From Gordoniibacillus kamchatkensis (GTDB lineage: Bacteria > Bacillota > Bacilli > Paenibacillales > NBRC-103111), in assembly GCF_000829455.1 (NCBI RefSeq), contig NZ_JXAK01000016.1:1-64000 (forward strand): a DNA stretch of 64,000 nucleotides, written 5' to 3'. Shown here piece after piece: positions 44,216 through 57,093 of this stretch. The notes beneath the pieces are model-generated. The model was not told the DNA's origin. It was given only the letters and a program-made list of their open reading frames with translations, and ran no database searches. Position 1 is the stretch's first letter. Each line of letters opens with the position of its first letter. Position numbers and translations under genes: made by a program.

Positions 44216-44610
44216 GTTTAACATTAACCTTGGATTTTCAGTACAAGACATCGATCGAGAAGCTTTGGTCCGCCTTAACCGATTCAAGCAAGCTTGCCAA
44301 GTGGACCATGGAAAATGATTTTAAGCCTGTCGTAGGACACCGTTTTCATTTTCGCACTCAGCCGGTCGGAGGGTGGAATGGAATTATTGACGGCGAAGTG
44401 CTTATCGTGGACGAACCAAGACGGTTGTCCTATACTTGGGTCAGCGCAGGGCAGGAGAACACGGTCACTTGGACGCTGCAGGATTTAGGGGACGGAAAGG
44501 TTAACCTTCATCTCGAACAAACCGGAATTTCCAATGAACAAGCACTGGGTGGAGCCAAGTATGGCTGGAGTGCAATGTGCGGCGAGCTTGGAAAGATGTT
44601 GGAACAATAA
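44212..44610 (+). CDS. SRPBCC (AHSA1-type) domain protein
   Basis: A 132-residue START/SRPBCC ligand-binding protein: N-terminal YKTSIEKLWSALTDSSKLAKW, the GHRFHFRTQPVGGWNGIIDGEV beta strands and a C-terminal helix (GWSAMCGELGKML). These proteins bind hydrophobic ligands; the ArsR-SRPBCC pair is widespread, but no substrate is known. Its start overlaps the ArsR stop and AGGAGG lies just upstream, so the pair is translated together. Confidence 0.88.
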   Translation: MSLTLTLDFQYKTSIEKLWSALTDSSKLAKWTMENDFKPVVGHRFHFRTQPVGGWNGIIDGEVLIVDEPRRLSYTWVSAGQENTVTWTLQDLGDGKVNLHLEQTGISNEQALGGAKYGWSAMCGELGKMLEQ

Positions 44611-44682
44611 CCGCATTCGGTACACAAATATCTCCTTCCCCGACGCTAAATGATTGGGTACGGAAGTTGAACCCTGCTTGAC

Positions 44683-44737
44683 CCGAATCAACATAAGCCG
44701 GCTGCTTGCAGTTTGCAGCCGGTTTATGTTGATTCGG
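44683..44737. repeat. 23-bp inverted repeat
   Basis: Bases 44683-44705 and 44715-44737 are complementary over 23 positions (one G-U pair) with loop TTGCAGTTT. It lies in the 286-base gap after the SRPBCC gene and may be a terminator of that operon without a clear U-tract. Confidence 0.7.
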
Positions 44738-44896
44738 ACAATGTGATACACCCTGAATATTCGAAAATATGTATCGCACCACTTCCCTCGTTAGAACAAT
44801 AACATATGCAAGTTCGGGCTGCCCGGCTTTTCAGGCACGATGAATGGTACAATGTGAAAATGAGCAGAAATGAACACAATTGGAAGGGTGTTAATC

Positions 44897-47151
44897 ATGA
44901 GCGACTCTAATCAGGAGTATATCGTAATCTCGGGTGCGAGGGAAAACAATCTCAAGAACGTATCCTTGCGCATTCCCAAGCGGAAGATCACGATCTTCAC
45001 CGGTGTATCCGGATCCGGCAAATCGTCGATCGTTTTCGATACGATTGCCACCGAGTCCCAGCGTCTGCTGAACGAAAACTTCAGCACGTTCGTCCGCAAC
45101 TTTCTGCCGCGTTTTCCGCAGCCGGATGCGGACGCGATCGAAAATCTCAGCATGGCGGTTGTTGTGGATCAGAAGCGGCTGGGCGGCGGTTCCCATTCCA
45201 CGATGGGCACGATTACCGATATTTCTCCCATTCTCCGTCTTCTTTTTTCCAGAGTGGGACAGCCCTATGTCGGACCGGCGTTCATGTTCTCGTTTAACGA
45301 TCCGAAGGGCATGTGTCCCGAGTGCAACGGGATCGGCCGCAGTCTGTGCGTCGACATGAGCAAAGCGCTGGACATGTCAAAGTCGTTGAATGAAGGGGCA
45401 ATCCTGCTGCCGGACTATGCGGTGAACGGCTGGGAATGGAACATGATCGTGCAGTCGGGGTCCTTCGATCTCGATAAGAAGCTGAGCGATTATTCGGATG
45501 AGGAGCTGGAGAAGCTGCTGTACGCCAAGGCGAGGAAAGTGGAGATGAATTTCGCCGGCAAGGCAGTGAATATTACAGTGGAAGGCGTCATTGAGAAGTT
45601 CACGGGCAAGTACATCAAGCGGGATTTGAAAACGATGTCTGAGCGCACACAACGAGCTGTTGCGCCGTACATCTCCGAGGGTCCCTGCTCCAGCTGCCAC
45701 GGCGCGAGACTCAGTCAGGCCGCGCTCAGCTGCAGGATCAATGGACTCAACATTGCGGAGATGTCCTCCATGGAGGTCGGACAGCTCATCCGCGTCATTC
45801 GGGAGATTGACGACCCTGTCGCGGCGCCGGTCGTGGGGGCGCTGACGGAGCGCTTGCAGCATCTGGTGGATATCGGACTTGACTACTTGACGCTGGACCG
45901 TGAGACGGATACGTTGTCCGGCGGAGAGTCGCAGCGTGTCAAGATGGTGAAGCACCTGAGCGGCAGTTTGGTGGATGTCACTTACATCTTCGATGAGCCC
46001 AGCGTCGGCCTGCATCCCCGTGATGTACACCGGTTAAACGGGCTGCTTCAGAAGCTGCGCGACAAGGGCAATACCGTGATTGTCGTCGAGCACGATCCCG
46101 ACGTGATCAAGGTGGCGGATCATATCGTCGACGTCGGGCCTCACGCCGGCAGCCGCGGCGGTACCATCGTGTATGAAGGAAGCTTCCAAGGCCTGCTGGA
46201 GTCAGGTACGCTGACAGGCACCCATATGAAGCGGCCGCTCCGGCTGAAGCACGATTGCAGGCAGCCGTCCGGCAAGCTATCCATCAAGGATGCCACATTG
46301 CATAACCTGCGGAACGTGAATGTAGATATTCCAACCGGAGTGCTGACCGTAGTTACTGGTGTCGCCGGCTCGGGCAAGAGTACGCTGATTAACGAAGTAT
46401 TCCTCAGCCAGCATCCGGATGCGATCGTCATCGACCAATCGGCGGTAGGCGCGTCAACACGCTCGAATCCCGCGACCTACACGGGCATTATGGACGATGT
46501 GCGCAAGGCGTTTGCTTCCGCAAACAAGGTGAACCAAGCTTGTTCACTTTCAACTCCAAGGGAGCTTGCGAGAACTGCCAAGGGCTGGGCGTCGTGTATG
46601 CAGACCTTGCATACCTCGACAGCGTAAAGCTGCCATGCGAAGTATGCGGAGGCAGACGGTTCAAGGAAGAGGTGCTCGCGTACAAGCTGAACGGCAAGTC
46701 AATTGCTGAAGTGCTGGAGATGACTGTGGAGCAGGCGTTGGATTTTTTTGAGCTAAAAGAGGTTGTGCGCAAGCTCCAGGCGATGAGCGATGTGGGGCTG
46801 AACTATATTACACTCGGCCAGCCGCTCAGCACGCTCTCGGGCGGGGAATGCCAGCGCATCAAGCTGGCAAGCGAGCTGCATAAGAAAGGCAGCATCTACG
46901 TGATGGACGAGCCGACAACCGGCCTGCATATGTCTGATATCGGTCACCTTCTGGGGATTATGAACCGCCTTGTGGATGCCGGCAATACGGTGATCGTCAT
47001 CGAACACAACCTCGACGTGATCAGCCAGGCGGATTGGATCATCGATATGGGACCGGACGGAGGGAGCAAGGGCGGCCAGGTGGTGTTCGAGGGCCTGCCT
47101 TCGCAGATCATCCATGCGGAGCAGTCGATCACGGGAAGATACTTGATGTAA
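44897..47151 (+). pseudogene. UvrA2-type (class II) ABC ATPase, single-base frameshift
   Basis: This is a UvrA-family twin ATPase: Walker A GVSGSGKSS and GVAGSGKST, two signatures (LSGGESQR, LSGGECQR) and cysteine zinc modules (CPECNG; CSSCHG; CENCQG...CEVCGG). At 751 residues it is shorter than housekeeping UvrA, like class II UvrA proteins linked to drug and damage tolerance. The frame breaks at about 46538-46542 (GCTTG); adding one T restores ALFTFNSKGACENCQGLG. The start is placed at ATG 44897 after AAGGGTG. Intact function depends on whether the shift is real. Confidence 0.85.
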
Positions 47152-47154
47152 CTC

Positions 47155-47675
47155 AACCTGGAAGCCCTTGAAGCTGCAATTCTCAACGACTTGCGGCGGG
47201 CTTCCCGGTATTGGCCGGGCGTCATTCCTTCCTGCTTGCGGAACGAGCGGATAAAATTTTGCGGATTCATATACCGCAGCCGCTCGGACATATCTTTGAT
47301 CGTCATATCGGTTTCCGCCAACCATTTTTTGGCGATATGAAGCCGGTATGCGAGCAAGTAGTCGCTGAACGTCGTATTCGTTTCTTTTCGGAACACGCCG
47401 CTGACATAATTGGAGTTATAGTGCAGCGCGGCCGCGCAAGCCTCGATCGTCAGATCGGTATCGTAATATTTGTGAATCATGTCGACGACCTGCTCGGATA
47501 TGTTGCGGTACTGGGAATTGTGGCGGTCGCGGAAAATGCCGATGAGCGGCAGCAGCAGCCGGCTCCAGAACCATTCCTCGATTTCGGCGGCGATCTGGAT
47601 CGCGTGCAGTTCCTCGTACAGGGAGCCGCGTCCGGCTGCACGCGGCTGAGCGGAATGCCTGTTTCCTGCATGACG
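47155..47675 (-). pseudogene. AraC/YesN-type regulator remnant (C-terminal part)
   Basis: The minus strand encodes the C-terminal HTH of an AraC-family regulator (ACAALHYNSNYVSGVFRKE ... MTIKDMSERLRYMNPQNFIRSF ... MTPGQYREAR). The reading upstream (GSLYEELHAIQIAAEIEEW and, in a shifted frame, MQETGIPLSR) belongs to the long membrane-linked subgroup, but its N-terminal half is missing. It ends abruptly where a binding-protein fragment begins on the other strand, and the frame shifts near 47640. Confidence 0.7.
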
Positions 47676-48602
47676 ACGAGCTCACGAAAAACGATCCGGA
47701 CGGCAACGGCAAGCACGATACGATCGGACTCGCCGACCGCAACGACCTTACTTTCGGCGCGTTCAAAACGTTCAGCTCGTACTTCGGAACGCCCAACAAT
47801 TGGCGCCTGGAAAACGGCAAGCTGACGCCCGAATTTATGACGCCGGAATACGTCGACACGATGAATTTTATGAAAAAGCTGTTGGACGAAGGGCTTGTCA
47901 ATTCCGACTTTCCCCTCACCAGCAAACAAATACAGCGATGGTCGGGGCGATGGACGACGTGACGCGGCTGCAGGATGAAATGAAGAAAATCAACGCGAAT
48001 GCCGAGCTGACGCTCGCCAATCGGATAAGAGGGCCGAAAGGGTACGGCATATGGTCGATTCCCGACTACAGCTCGGTGTTCCTGTTTTCCAAAAAAGCGG
48101 TCAAATCCGAGTGCGACTTGCGGACCATTTTGCAATATTTCGATCGGACGCTGGAGGCGGATGCGAGCAATTTTCTGAAGTTCGGCGTCCCGGACAAAAA
48201 CTATACGCTGCGGGACGGCAAAGTCGTGCTGAATCCGGCGTGAGCGACTCGCGCAACAAAGACGTTCTTCCTTTGTACTCGCTTCTTATCGCCAATCTGA
48301 GCAATCCGAATTTGCTGAAGCTGAGCGACAAGGAGCAAGACCGCATCGTGACGCTGGCCGACAAGCTGATTGCGGACAACGAAACGATGCTGATCCGCGA
48401 CCCGACCGTAGGGCTATCGTCCCTCACCTTCGATGCGAAAGGGGCCGCTCTGGCCCCGATCATTACGAACGCCACTTACAACTATATGCTCGGACGCGTC
48501 GATTTGGCCGGTTTTCAGAAAGAAGTCGCCGCATGGCGGGATGCCGGCGGAAATGAGATCACGAGCGAATTCAAAATGGCTTACGCGAACGCTCCCCGAT
48601 GA
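47676..48602 (+). pseudogene. Substrate-binding lipoprotein remnant (LipO/YtcQ type)
   Basis: This is the C-terminal two thirds of a sugar-binding lipoprotein of the LipO type, without signal peptide: TKNDPDGNGKHDTIGLAD, then LENGKLTPEFMTPEYVDTMNFM, GAMDDVTRLQDEMKK and YNYMLGRVDLAGFQKEVAAW. The frame changes at about 47930 and 48237 (one base missing before GTGAGC), so it is decaying. The left end joins an AraC remnant near GAGCTC (47678-47683). Confidence 0.75.
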
Positions 48603-48656
48603 TGATGAGAATGCTGTCTTTAAAGATTTATAACGATTAGCTCGATAATCAACTAA

Positions 48657-48748
48657 AACGCGGCCGCCGGCAAAAACCGACAGCCGCGTTATGCTTTAGT
48701 GCTGATTACGCTAACGAAAATATAAAACCGGCACAATTAAGTGCCGGT
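48657..48748. terminator. Two hairpins downstream of the binding-protein remnant
   Basis: AACGCGGC/GCCGCGTT (48657-48690) and ACCGGCAC-loop-GTGCCGGT (48727-48748), the latter flanked by A- and T-rich runs, lie in the gap before the acetyltransferase gene. Confidence 0.5.
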
Positions 48749-48887
48749 GCAAAAAAATGATACCCCTAAAAAAGTCATGGATACATAATAGTCTATAAAA
48801 AAATTGAACATAAGTCTATTCCTTTTTTTGAATAAATTGTATGTTATTTATGCGACCGCGGCGCAAATCGATAAGGGATGAAGGGAG

Positions 48888-49374
48888 ATGACCTGCATAA
48901 TCACGCTCAGAAAAAATAACGCTGGAAAACCGACGCGCCATATTTAACTTGGAAGTATCGGAAGAACAACGGCGCTTCGTTGCGTCCAATCTGTCAAGCG
49001 TGGCTTCGTGCTATGTCCTTGCAACCAATGGAGGACATCCTTATCCGTTTGCCATTTACTCGGATGGGCAGCCGGTCGGTTTAGTTATGTTGACTTATGG
49101 AATCACCGGATACGACCTCCCGTCAATCGCACACGACAGCTATTGCATCGTGCGGCTGATGATTGACAAGCACCACCAGAACCGGGGCTACGGTCGGGAA
49201 GCCATGAAAAAAATCTTGGAATTTATCCGCACTTTTCCGGCCGGGCCTGCACATTACTGCTGGATTTCTTATAAAGCAGATAACTTGCCCGCCAAAAAGC
49301 TTTATGAAAGCTTCGGATTCCGCGATAACGGCGAATTCATTGGAGACGAGTTAATCACCGTATTGCCACTTTGA
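48888..49374 (+). pseudogene. GNAT acetyltransferase, single-base frameshift near the start
   Basis: This is a GNAT-family N-acetyltransferase of 161 residues once corrected: N-terminal TLRKITLENRRAIFNLEVSE, then the acetyl-CoA-binding segment RLMIDKHHQNRGYGREAM and C-terminal ADNLPAKKLYESFGFR. The A-run at 48911-48916 has six A where five keep the frame. The start is the ATG at 48888, though its ribosome binding site (AAGGGAG) directly abuts it. It resembles spermidine-type acetyltransferases of the BltD/PaiA group, which is only a suggestion. Confidence 0.78.
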
Positions 49375-49875
49375 TTTGCACCGGGAATTCAACTATCGAA
49401 AGACGATAGCGCGGCGCTGGAACCGATCCATCGCTGATTTTCATTGCTGCAGGACCGTTCCGCTTCGGGCAGATTTGTTAAATAACGAAAAAAGCAAATG
49501 GGAAGAGAATAATATCTCGGTTTTACCGGTTTACCGATCGGAACGGAAATTTGTTTATGGTGCACGAGCCTTCTCAAGCCACAGTGCAAGCTGGAAGCAG
49601 TAGAAGCTATCACAAACTTTGCTATAAATGAGTTATAAGCAAATCGAATTGAAATCCGATGTGATGATCGTAATAAACGGAGTGCAAAAGTATCCGGGGC
49701 GTCGGATACCGGCTTAATGCGTAACAGTAAAACCCTGAAATTCAAGATAATCTTGATTTTTCAGGGTTTTTCTTTTTTGATATTACAATTTACTCTTTTT
49801 TTAGATTTGATTTAGAGAAGGTTTAGAAGCGGGATTTATGATAAAGATCGAAAGCAAATTAAAGGAGGAATACCA
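49375..49875. other. 501-base intergenic region with terminator
   Basis: No convincing gene is present. A strong hairpin AACCCTGAAA ... TTTCAGGGTT followed by TTTCTTTTTT (49729-49778) terminates plus-strand transcription. A smaller hairpin GTATCCG ... CGGATAC is at 49690-49709. The promoter of the next gene probably lies within 49780-49860. Confidence 0.6.
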
Positions 49876-50577
49876 ATGAAAAATTCCGTTCATCAACAAA
49901 GACAAGACTGGAAATTTCATCGCATGGCCGCTTTTTGTTTAATGCTCGGAAGCCTGTTTGTCCTGATTTTTAGGGGCCTGCACGGCGACCTCCCGGCTGG
50001 AGATGCACATGCCGCCATGCAGTTCATTTCAGGACATTCGTTTTATAAAGGAGTACACATGGGCGATGTAGTCGGCGTCATGATTACTGTAATCGGTTTC
50101 GTCTCGTTCTCAAGCACGCTTCAGAATCGGAACGCCAAAATCATTGGATGGTTGAGTGTCGCTATTATCGTTTTGGGGGCAGCCGTGCACATCGTGGAAT
50201 TCTCCATCGACGGTCACGCCGGTGAGACACTTGCCCACAGTTGGGAGCATGCCTCCTTTGCGGATCAGTCTGTGATAGAGCATTCCGCAGGTACCATTTT
50301 CATTGCCCTTCATGGTCCTGCGCTTGTCTCGATCAGCATGGTTTGGGCTCTTTCGGTTGTTTTGTTGGCGTGGGCAATCAGGCATGATGAATACCCCGGG
50401 TGGCTGACTTGGGCAGGTTTGATTGTAGGTATTTTGACTTTTGTCTTATGTATCGCACAGTATCTCATCGACGATTTTATCCCTGGTTTCTTGATCTTCG
50501 GGATACTTGTGTTCCTTTTACAGTTCTGGAACATCTCTCTGGGTATCACCGTTTTGCGAAGGATACGCAGATCTTAA
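49876..50577 (+). CDS. Hypothetical integral membrane protein, six helices
   Basis: A 233-residue protein starts with a hydrophilic tail and has about six hydrophobic segments (FCLMLGSLFVLIF; VVGVMITVIGFVSF; WLSVAIIVLGAAVHIV; ALVSISMVWALSVVLLAW; WAGLIVGILTFVLCIAQYLI; GFLIFGILVFLLQFW). Histidine-rich loops (HSWEHASFADQSVIEHSAG) between the third and fourth helices could bind metal or heme. The family is not recognised. ATG 49876 follows AAAGGAGGAA. Confidence 0.7.
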   Translation: MKNSVHQQRQDWKFHRMAAFCLMLGSLFVLIFRGLHGDLPAGDAHAAMQFISGHSFYKGVHMGDVVGVMITVIGFVSFSSTLQNRNAKIIGWLSVAIIVLGAAVHIVEFSIDGHAGETLAHSWEHASFADQSVIEHSAGTIFIALHGPALVSISMVWALSVVLLAWAIRHDEYPGWLTWAGLIVGILTFVLCIAQYLIDDFIPGFLIFGILVFLLQFWNISLGITVLRRIRRS

Positions 50578-50857
50578 TTATTATCAACGCATCGACGGAG
50601 CACCGACTGGCGAGCTTGTAAAGGTAAAATCATGCGACCATCGCTTTTATGAGCTTCGCTTAAAAACGCAAGCTGATTTCAGTCCATAACCACGCCTGTT
50701 TTGATCCGCAGCCATTTCGACCTGGATCACTAACAAGGAGAACGTACCCAGCGGAGATCGCGAAGGAGTTTAAGATCAGGTAACCAGGTGGCTATGCAGT
50801 GACGGGGTCGGCTCGAACCATGTTTTTTGATGTGACTAATGGTAGCGGGAAATCAAA
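50578..50857. other. Intergenic region with no gene recognised
   Basis: No open frame with a plausible start site and known family is seen in these bases. A short stretch near 50740 vaguely resembles a transposase N-terminus but is too short to support. Confidence 0.4.
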
Positions 50858-50981
50858 AAAGAACCTGGACAGTTTTACCAGGTTCTTTAATATTGCACAT
50901 AAACAGACACGATGATATAATCGGATTACGACTGCATATTGTCGAAATGTCATAGTTATCTCATCTTACACTTTAAGTGTA
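50858..50981 (+). promoter_or_regulatory. Hairpin, promoter and palindrome upstream of rph
   Basis: A hairpin AAAGAACCTGG/CCAGGTTCTTT (50858-50888) ends upstream or antisense transcription. A promoter TTGCAC (50893-50898), 17-base spacer, TATAAT (50916-50921) follows, and a 7-bp dyad TACACTT-T-AAGTGTA (50967-50981) lies in the leader, a possible repressor site. Confidence 0.6.
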
Positions 50982-51029
50982 CCATTCCGGTAAGCTCTTG
51001 TCAAATGTTTTTTCTAAATTGATTGGTGA

Positions 51030-53645
<2,616 letters not shown>

Positions 53646-54184
53646 CTGAATTCGTCAAGTAAGGGCCTTTGTCATAATGGACGGCATTGAGGTCGGAAAT
53701 TTCAAATCATTAAGTGTGGAGGGGGTGATGCGCTGCCCCGAAATATGGGCCGAGACATGGTTGCGCAATTGCTTTTGGAGCAATTAGAGAGTCGGTTTTC
53801 CCATGTACCGACGTTGTAGTTGCCCGAAAAGCAATGGGAGCAGCCTCCGAGGCCGGTAGATAGCAAAAATGCAACTTTAGTTGCTATTGGTGCAACTACG
53901 AAGACGGTTTGGCGCAGAACTCCGTTGTAGTTGCCTGAAAGGCAATTAGAGTAGCCCTCAGAGCGCCGGTTGCCCCGCAGCCGCCGGCCCGGGAGACTGA
54001 AGCGGTCAAGGTCATACCCTATTTCGCCGGAGCAACCGGACGCCGGGCGAAATGACGGTCTGGATCAGAAGCAGCTGACGTACTATTGCTTTAAAAAATA
54101 TTCCTCTCGCGTGCGCCTCGCACTGCGGAGGAACATTTTGCCGTCGGTGCAGAACGGCAGCGGGGACTGGCTCAAAAAGAGTCC
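53646..54184. other. Non-coding region with degenerate repeats
   Basis: No gene is supported. The left part holds a cluster of TTGC...GCAA repeats described separately; the right part leads to the promoter of the next operon. Confidence 0.5.
53766..53956. repeat. Degenerate intergenic repeat cluster
   Basis: Two 34-base copies starting CGTTGTAGTTGCC (53812-53845 and 53923-53956) share 29 positions. Two related units (CAATTGCTTTTGGAGCAATT at 53766; GCAACT...AGTTGC near 53871-53884) lie beside them. Each has a small internal TTGC/GCAA stem. Confidence 0.65.
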
Positions 54185-54243
54185 TTTTCATCGCCATGCC
54201 GTTGTCCTATAATGAAATTACGATCGTTGTGAAAACGATTACA
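54185..54243 (+). promoter_or_regulatory. Promoter with CcpA cre site
   Basis: TTTTCA (54185-54190), a 17-base spacer and TATAAT (54208-54213) form a promoter. TGAAAACGATTACA (54230-54243), just past the expected start point, matches the cre consensus TGWAANCGNTNWCA at every position. Repression by CcpA with HPr-Ser-P, or by a LacI relative, of the sugar-acid operon is likely. Confidence 0.75.
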
Positions 54244-54548
54244 CATCTTCGCCGCAACAAACCTCTACATGATCGCCTCTCAGAACGCACATCCGTTCAA
54301 CCCTCAGTATTCCGGCACCAATACCTTTCCGCTATCTTACAACTTCTCGAACAGATTCAATGCAGACAAGCCGTCATTCGCTCGCCGAATGCGAACGCCG
54401 CCGAAACATTTTTTGACAGCAAAAGAACTGATCTTCTCATTCTGAGAGGGCAGTATTGTTTCATATAAATGAAGCGATACGGCTTGTTTCAGTAATGATG
54501 CTTTACTTGGAGATTTATGAAATCCTTTGCAGGAGGGCAGTGCGAGTC

Positions 54549-55318
54549 ATGGGAAACAGACTGGCGGGAAAAGTCGTCGTCGTGACGGGAGCTACGAAAG
54601 GAATCGGCAAAGGGATCGCCCTGATGTGCGCCAGCGAAGGGGCGAGCGTCGTCGTCGGCGGGCGAAACGAGCGGGACGGCCTGATGGTTGTCCGGGACAT
54701 TGAGGAAGCTTACGGCACGGAAGCGCTGTTTGTGCAAGGAGATATTAGCCGGGAGGCGGCTTGCAAGCAGCTCATCGAACAAACCGTGAACCGGTTCGGA
54801 AGGGTTGACGGCCTCGTGAACAATGCCGGCATTTTCCCGAGAGGGACGATGACGGACACGTCGGAGGAGCTGTTCGATTCGATTTTTGCGGTGAACATCA
54901 AAGGAGCTTTCTTCTGCGCGATGTATGCCATTCAATCGATGCTGAAAACCGGCGGCGGCTCCATCGTACATATGGGCTCGACGAACGGCTACAAGGGCGG
55001 CAAGGATCTCGCTGCCTACTCGTGCTCGAAAGGGGCGATGCTGACGCTGAACCGGCATATCGCGGCCCACTATGCCAGGGACCATATCCGCTCCAACTGG
55101 GTGACGGTGGGCTGGGTCGCTTCCGAGGGCGAGATCGAACTGCACCAGAGCAGGGGGCTCAGCCCCGACAAATTGAAGGAGCTGGCCGAATCGCACATTC
55201 CGAGCGGCCGCATGCAGACGCCGGAGGATATGGCTTACGGCACCGTGTTTTGCTGTCCGACGAAGCGAGTCAAGTAACGGGTACGGAGCTGCACATTAAC
55301 GGAGGGTTGGGCTTATGA
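54549..55318 (+). pseudogene. SDR family oxidoreductase, single-base frameshift
   Basis: This is a classical short-chain dehydrogenase: nucleotide loop TGATKGIGKG, NNAGIF motif, active site Ser...YSCSK (tyrosine and lysine of YxxxK). Near the C-terminus, at the T-run 55247-55250, one T is missing; adding it restores FLLSDEASQVTGTELHINGG and 256 residues. The corrected stop overlaps the next start (ATGA). ATG 54549 lies 12 bases after AGGAGG. It is the first gene of the sugar-acid operon and probably oxidises a sugar, sugar alcohol or acid. Confidence 0.85.
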
Positions 55319-56076
55319 GCGATTTTCGATTGGACGGGAAAGCAGCGTTAATTACCGGCGGCTGCCAGGGGCTCGGGCTCGAATTCGCGCGTGCGCTCGC
55401 CAAAGCGGGAGCCGCCGTAGCGGTAACGAGCCGCGACGAGGGCAAAGCGCAGAGGGCGGCGGAAACGATCCGTGCGGAAACGGGGAGCGGCGCGCTCGGC
55501 GTCGCCGCCGACGTGACGGACTACGGGCAAATTCAGGCGATGGCGGAAAGCGTCGTCGGCACTTTCGGGCGGCTGGACATTCTGATCAACAACGCCGGCA
55601 TCAACATCCGCAAGCCGATTTTAGATTACGATGAAGAGAGCTGGGACCTGGTGCAGACAACCAACCTGAAAGCGCCGTTCCTGTGCGCCAAAGCGGTCGT
55701 GCCGCACATGATCAAGCAGCAGTTCGGCCGAATTATTAACATCGCCTCGATGCTAGGCACGATCGCGCTGCCGGAGCGGGCGGCGTATTGCTCCAGCAAG
55801 GGCGGGCTCATTCAGCTGACGAAGGTGATGGCGCTCGAATGGGCGCAGCAGGGCATTACGGTCAACGCCGTATGTCCGGGCCCGTTCGCCACCGAGCTGA
55901 ATCAAGTCGTGATGAATAATCCGGAGGCGAATCGATTTTTCCTCGACCATTTGCCAGTGGGGCGCTGGGGCAAGCCGGAAGAACTGTCCGGCCTGATTGT
56001 ATATTTGGCGTCCGACCTTTCCAGCTTCATGACCGGGTCGGCCATCGTTATCGACGGCGGCTGGACGGCGGATTAA
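55315..56076 (+). CDS. SDR family oxidoreductase (gluconate 5-dehydrogenase-like)
   Basis: A 253-residue classical SDR: TGGCQGLG cofactor loop, NNAGIN, catalytic YCSSK and a C-terminal VIDGGWTAD. Its sequence resembles gluconate 5-dehydrogenases and 2-keto-3-deoxy-gluconate oxidoreductases, but the substrate cannot be fixed. It overlaps the preceding gene by 4 bases. Confidence 0.88.
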   Translation: MSDFRLDGKAALITGGCQGLGLEFARALAKAGAAVAVTSRDEGKAQRAAETIRAETGSGALGVAADVTDYGQIQAMAESVVGTFGRLDILINNAGINIRKPILDYDEESWDLVQTTNLKAPFLCAKAVVPHMIKQQFGRIINIASMLGTIALPERAAYCSSKGGLIQLTKVMALEWAQQGITVNAVCPGPFATELNQVVMNNPEANRFFLDHLPVGRWGKPEELSGLIVYLASDLSSFMTGSAIVIDGGWTAD

Positions 56077-56103
56077 ACGACGTTTTACAGGAGGTGCGTC
56101 ACG

Positions 56104-57075
56104 ATGAAATTCGGACTTACCGCGTACGGAACCGTCTATGCGATGGGCATCCATCCAGCGGCGAACCGGGAGCGCATTACGGCGACGGGGCTGCTCGCTA
56201 TGGCCGAGTCGTACGGTTTGCAAGGAGCGGAAATCCCTTACGATATCGCCAAAAGCGCCGATCCGGGCGAAGTGGCGGAGTTTGCGCGGCAGAGAGGGCT
56301 GTTCGTCAACATCGCCGCAGGCGGCTTCGAGCCGGCGAACTTGAAAGAAGCGATGCGGCTGGCGGGCAAAGTCGGGGCGCTGACGGTGCGGACGGTCGTC
56401 GGCGGAGCCAAATTCGGCGGCGACCGGCGGCATATGGCCGGCAGCTGGCAGCCGTTTTTGCAATCGATACTAGAGTCACTGCGGGAGGTGATGGAGGCGG
56501 CTGATCCGAACGGGCCGAATCTCGCCGTGGAGAACCATCAGGATTTGGCGTCCGAAGAGCTGCTGTGGCTGTGCGAGAGCATCGGCTCGGCCAAGTTCGG
56601 CATTACGCTCGACACCGGCAATCCGCTCGCCACGGCGGAGGAACCTGTCGATTTTTTCCGGCGGGTTGCCCCGTTCGTGAAAAACGTCCATCTGAAAGAA
56701 TACGCGATCTACTGGTCGGAGGAAGGGTACCGGCTCGTGCGCAAGCCGCTCGGGCAAGGGGTCATTCCGTTTCCGGAGCTGCTGCGCATTTTCCGCGAGG
56801 CGAATCCGGACGTCACGATGTCGGTGGAGCACGGCGCGTTGGAAGCGAGACATGTGAGGGTGCTGCAGGAAGACTTCTGGACGGAATATCCGCAGCGGTC
56901 CGCGCGGCAGCTCACCCGCTTGCTGCGCTTCGTGGACGATCACGCCAGGACGAAGGGCGACTGGCGGACGCCGTTCGAAAAAGGCGCGCCCCCGGACGAA
57001 ATCGCCGCTTATGAAATGGAAGAGCTGCATGCCGGTTTGGCGTATTTGTCGCATTTGACGAAGCTGTACCAATAA
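56104..57075 (+). CDS. Sugar isomerase/epimerase, TIM-barrel (AP-endonuclease-2-like)
   Basis: A 323-residue TIM-barrel protein of the xylose-isomerase-like superfamily. Metal ligands in the usual order are visible: Glu in AVENHQD, Asp in LDTGNP, His in NVHLKE and Glu in VEHGALE. It is a paralog of the protein at 60028-61002; both share DRRxxAGxWQPFL, NHQDLASEEL, LATAEEP and SEEGYRLVR. AGGAGGTG precedes the ATG. Reaction unknown: isomerisation, epimerisation or dehydration of a keto-sugar intermediate. Confidence 0.85.
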   Translation: MKFGLTAYGTVYAMGIHPAANRERITATGLLAMAESYGLQGAEIPYDIAKSADPGEVAEFARQRGLFVNIAAGGFEPANLKEAMRLAGKVGALTVRTVVGGAKFGGDRRHMAGSWQPFLQSILESLREVMEAADPNGPNLAVENHQDLASEELLWLCESIGSAKFGITLDTGNPLATAEEPVDFFRRVAPFVKNVHLKEYAIYWSEEGYRLVRKPLGQGVIPFPELLRIFREANPDVTMSVEHGALEARHVRVLQEDFWTEYPQRSARQLTRLLRFVDDHARTKGDWRTPFEKGAPPDEIAAYEMEELHAGLAYLSHLTKLYQ

Positions 57076-57093
57076 TTTGATGGGGTGATGAGC

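Noticed and set aside
49389-49745. A 118-codon minus-strand open frame
   Set aside because: No ribosome binding site or recognisable family, and it overlaps a terminator hairpin.
50730-50830. Transposase remnant before rph
   Set aside because: Short weak resemblance, stops in all frames and no terminal inverted repeats.
53766-53956. CRISPR array
   Set aside because: Repeats are degenerate, irregularly spaced and have no cas genes nearby.
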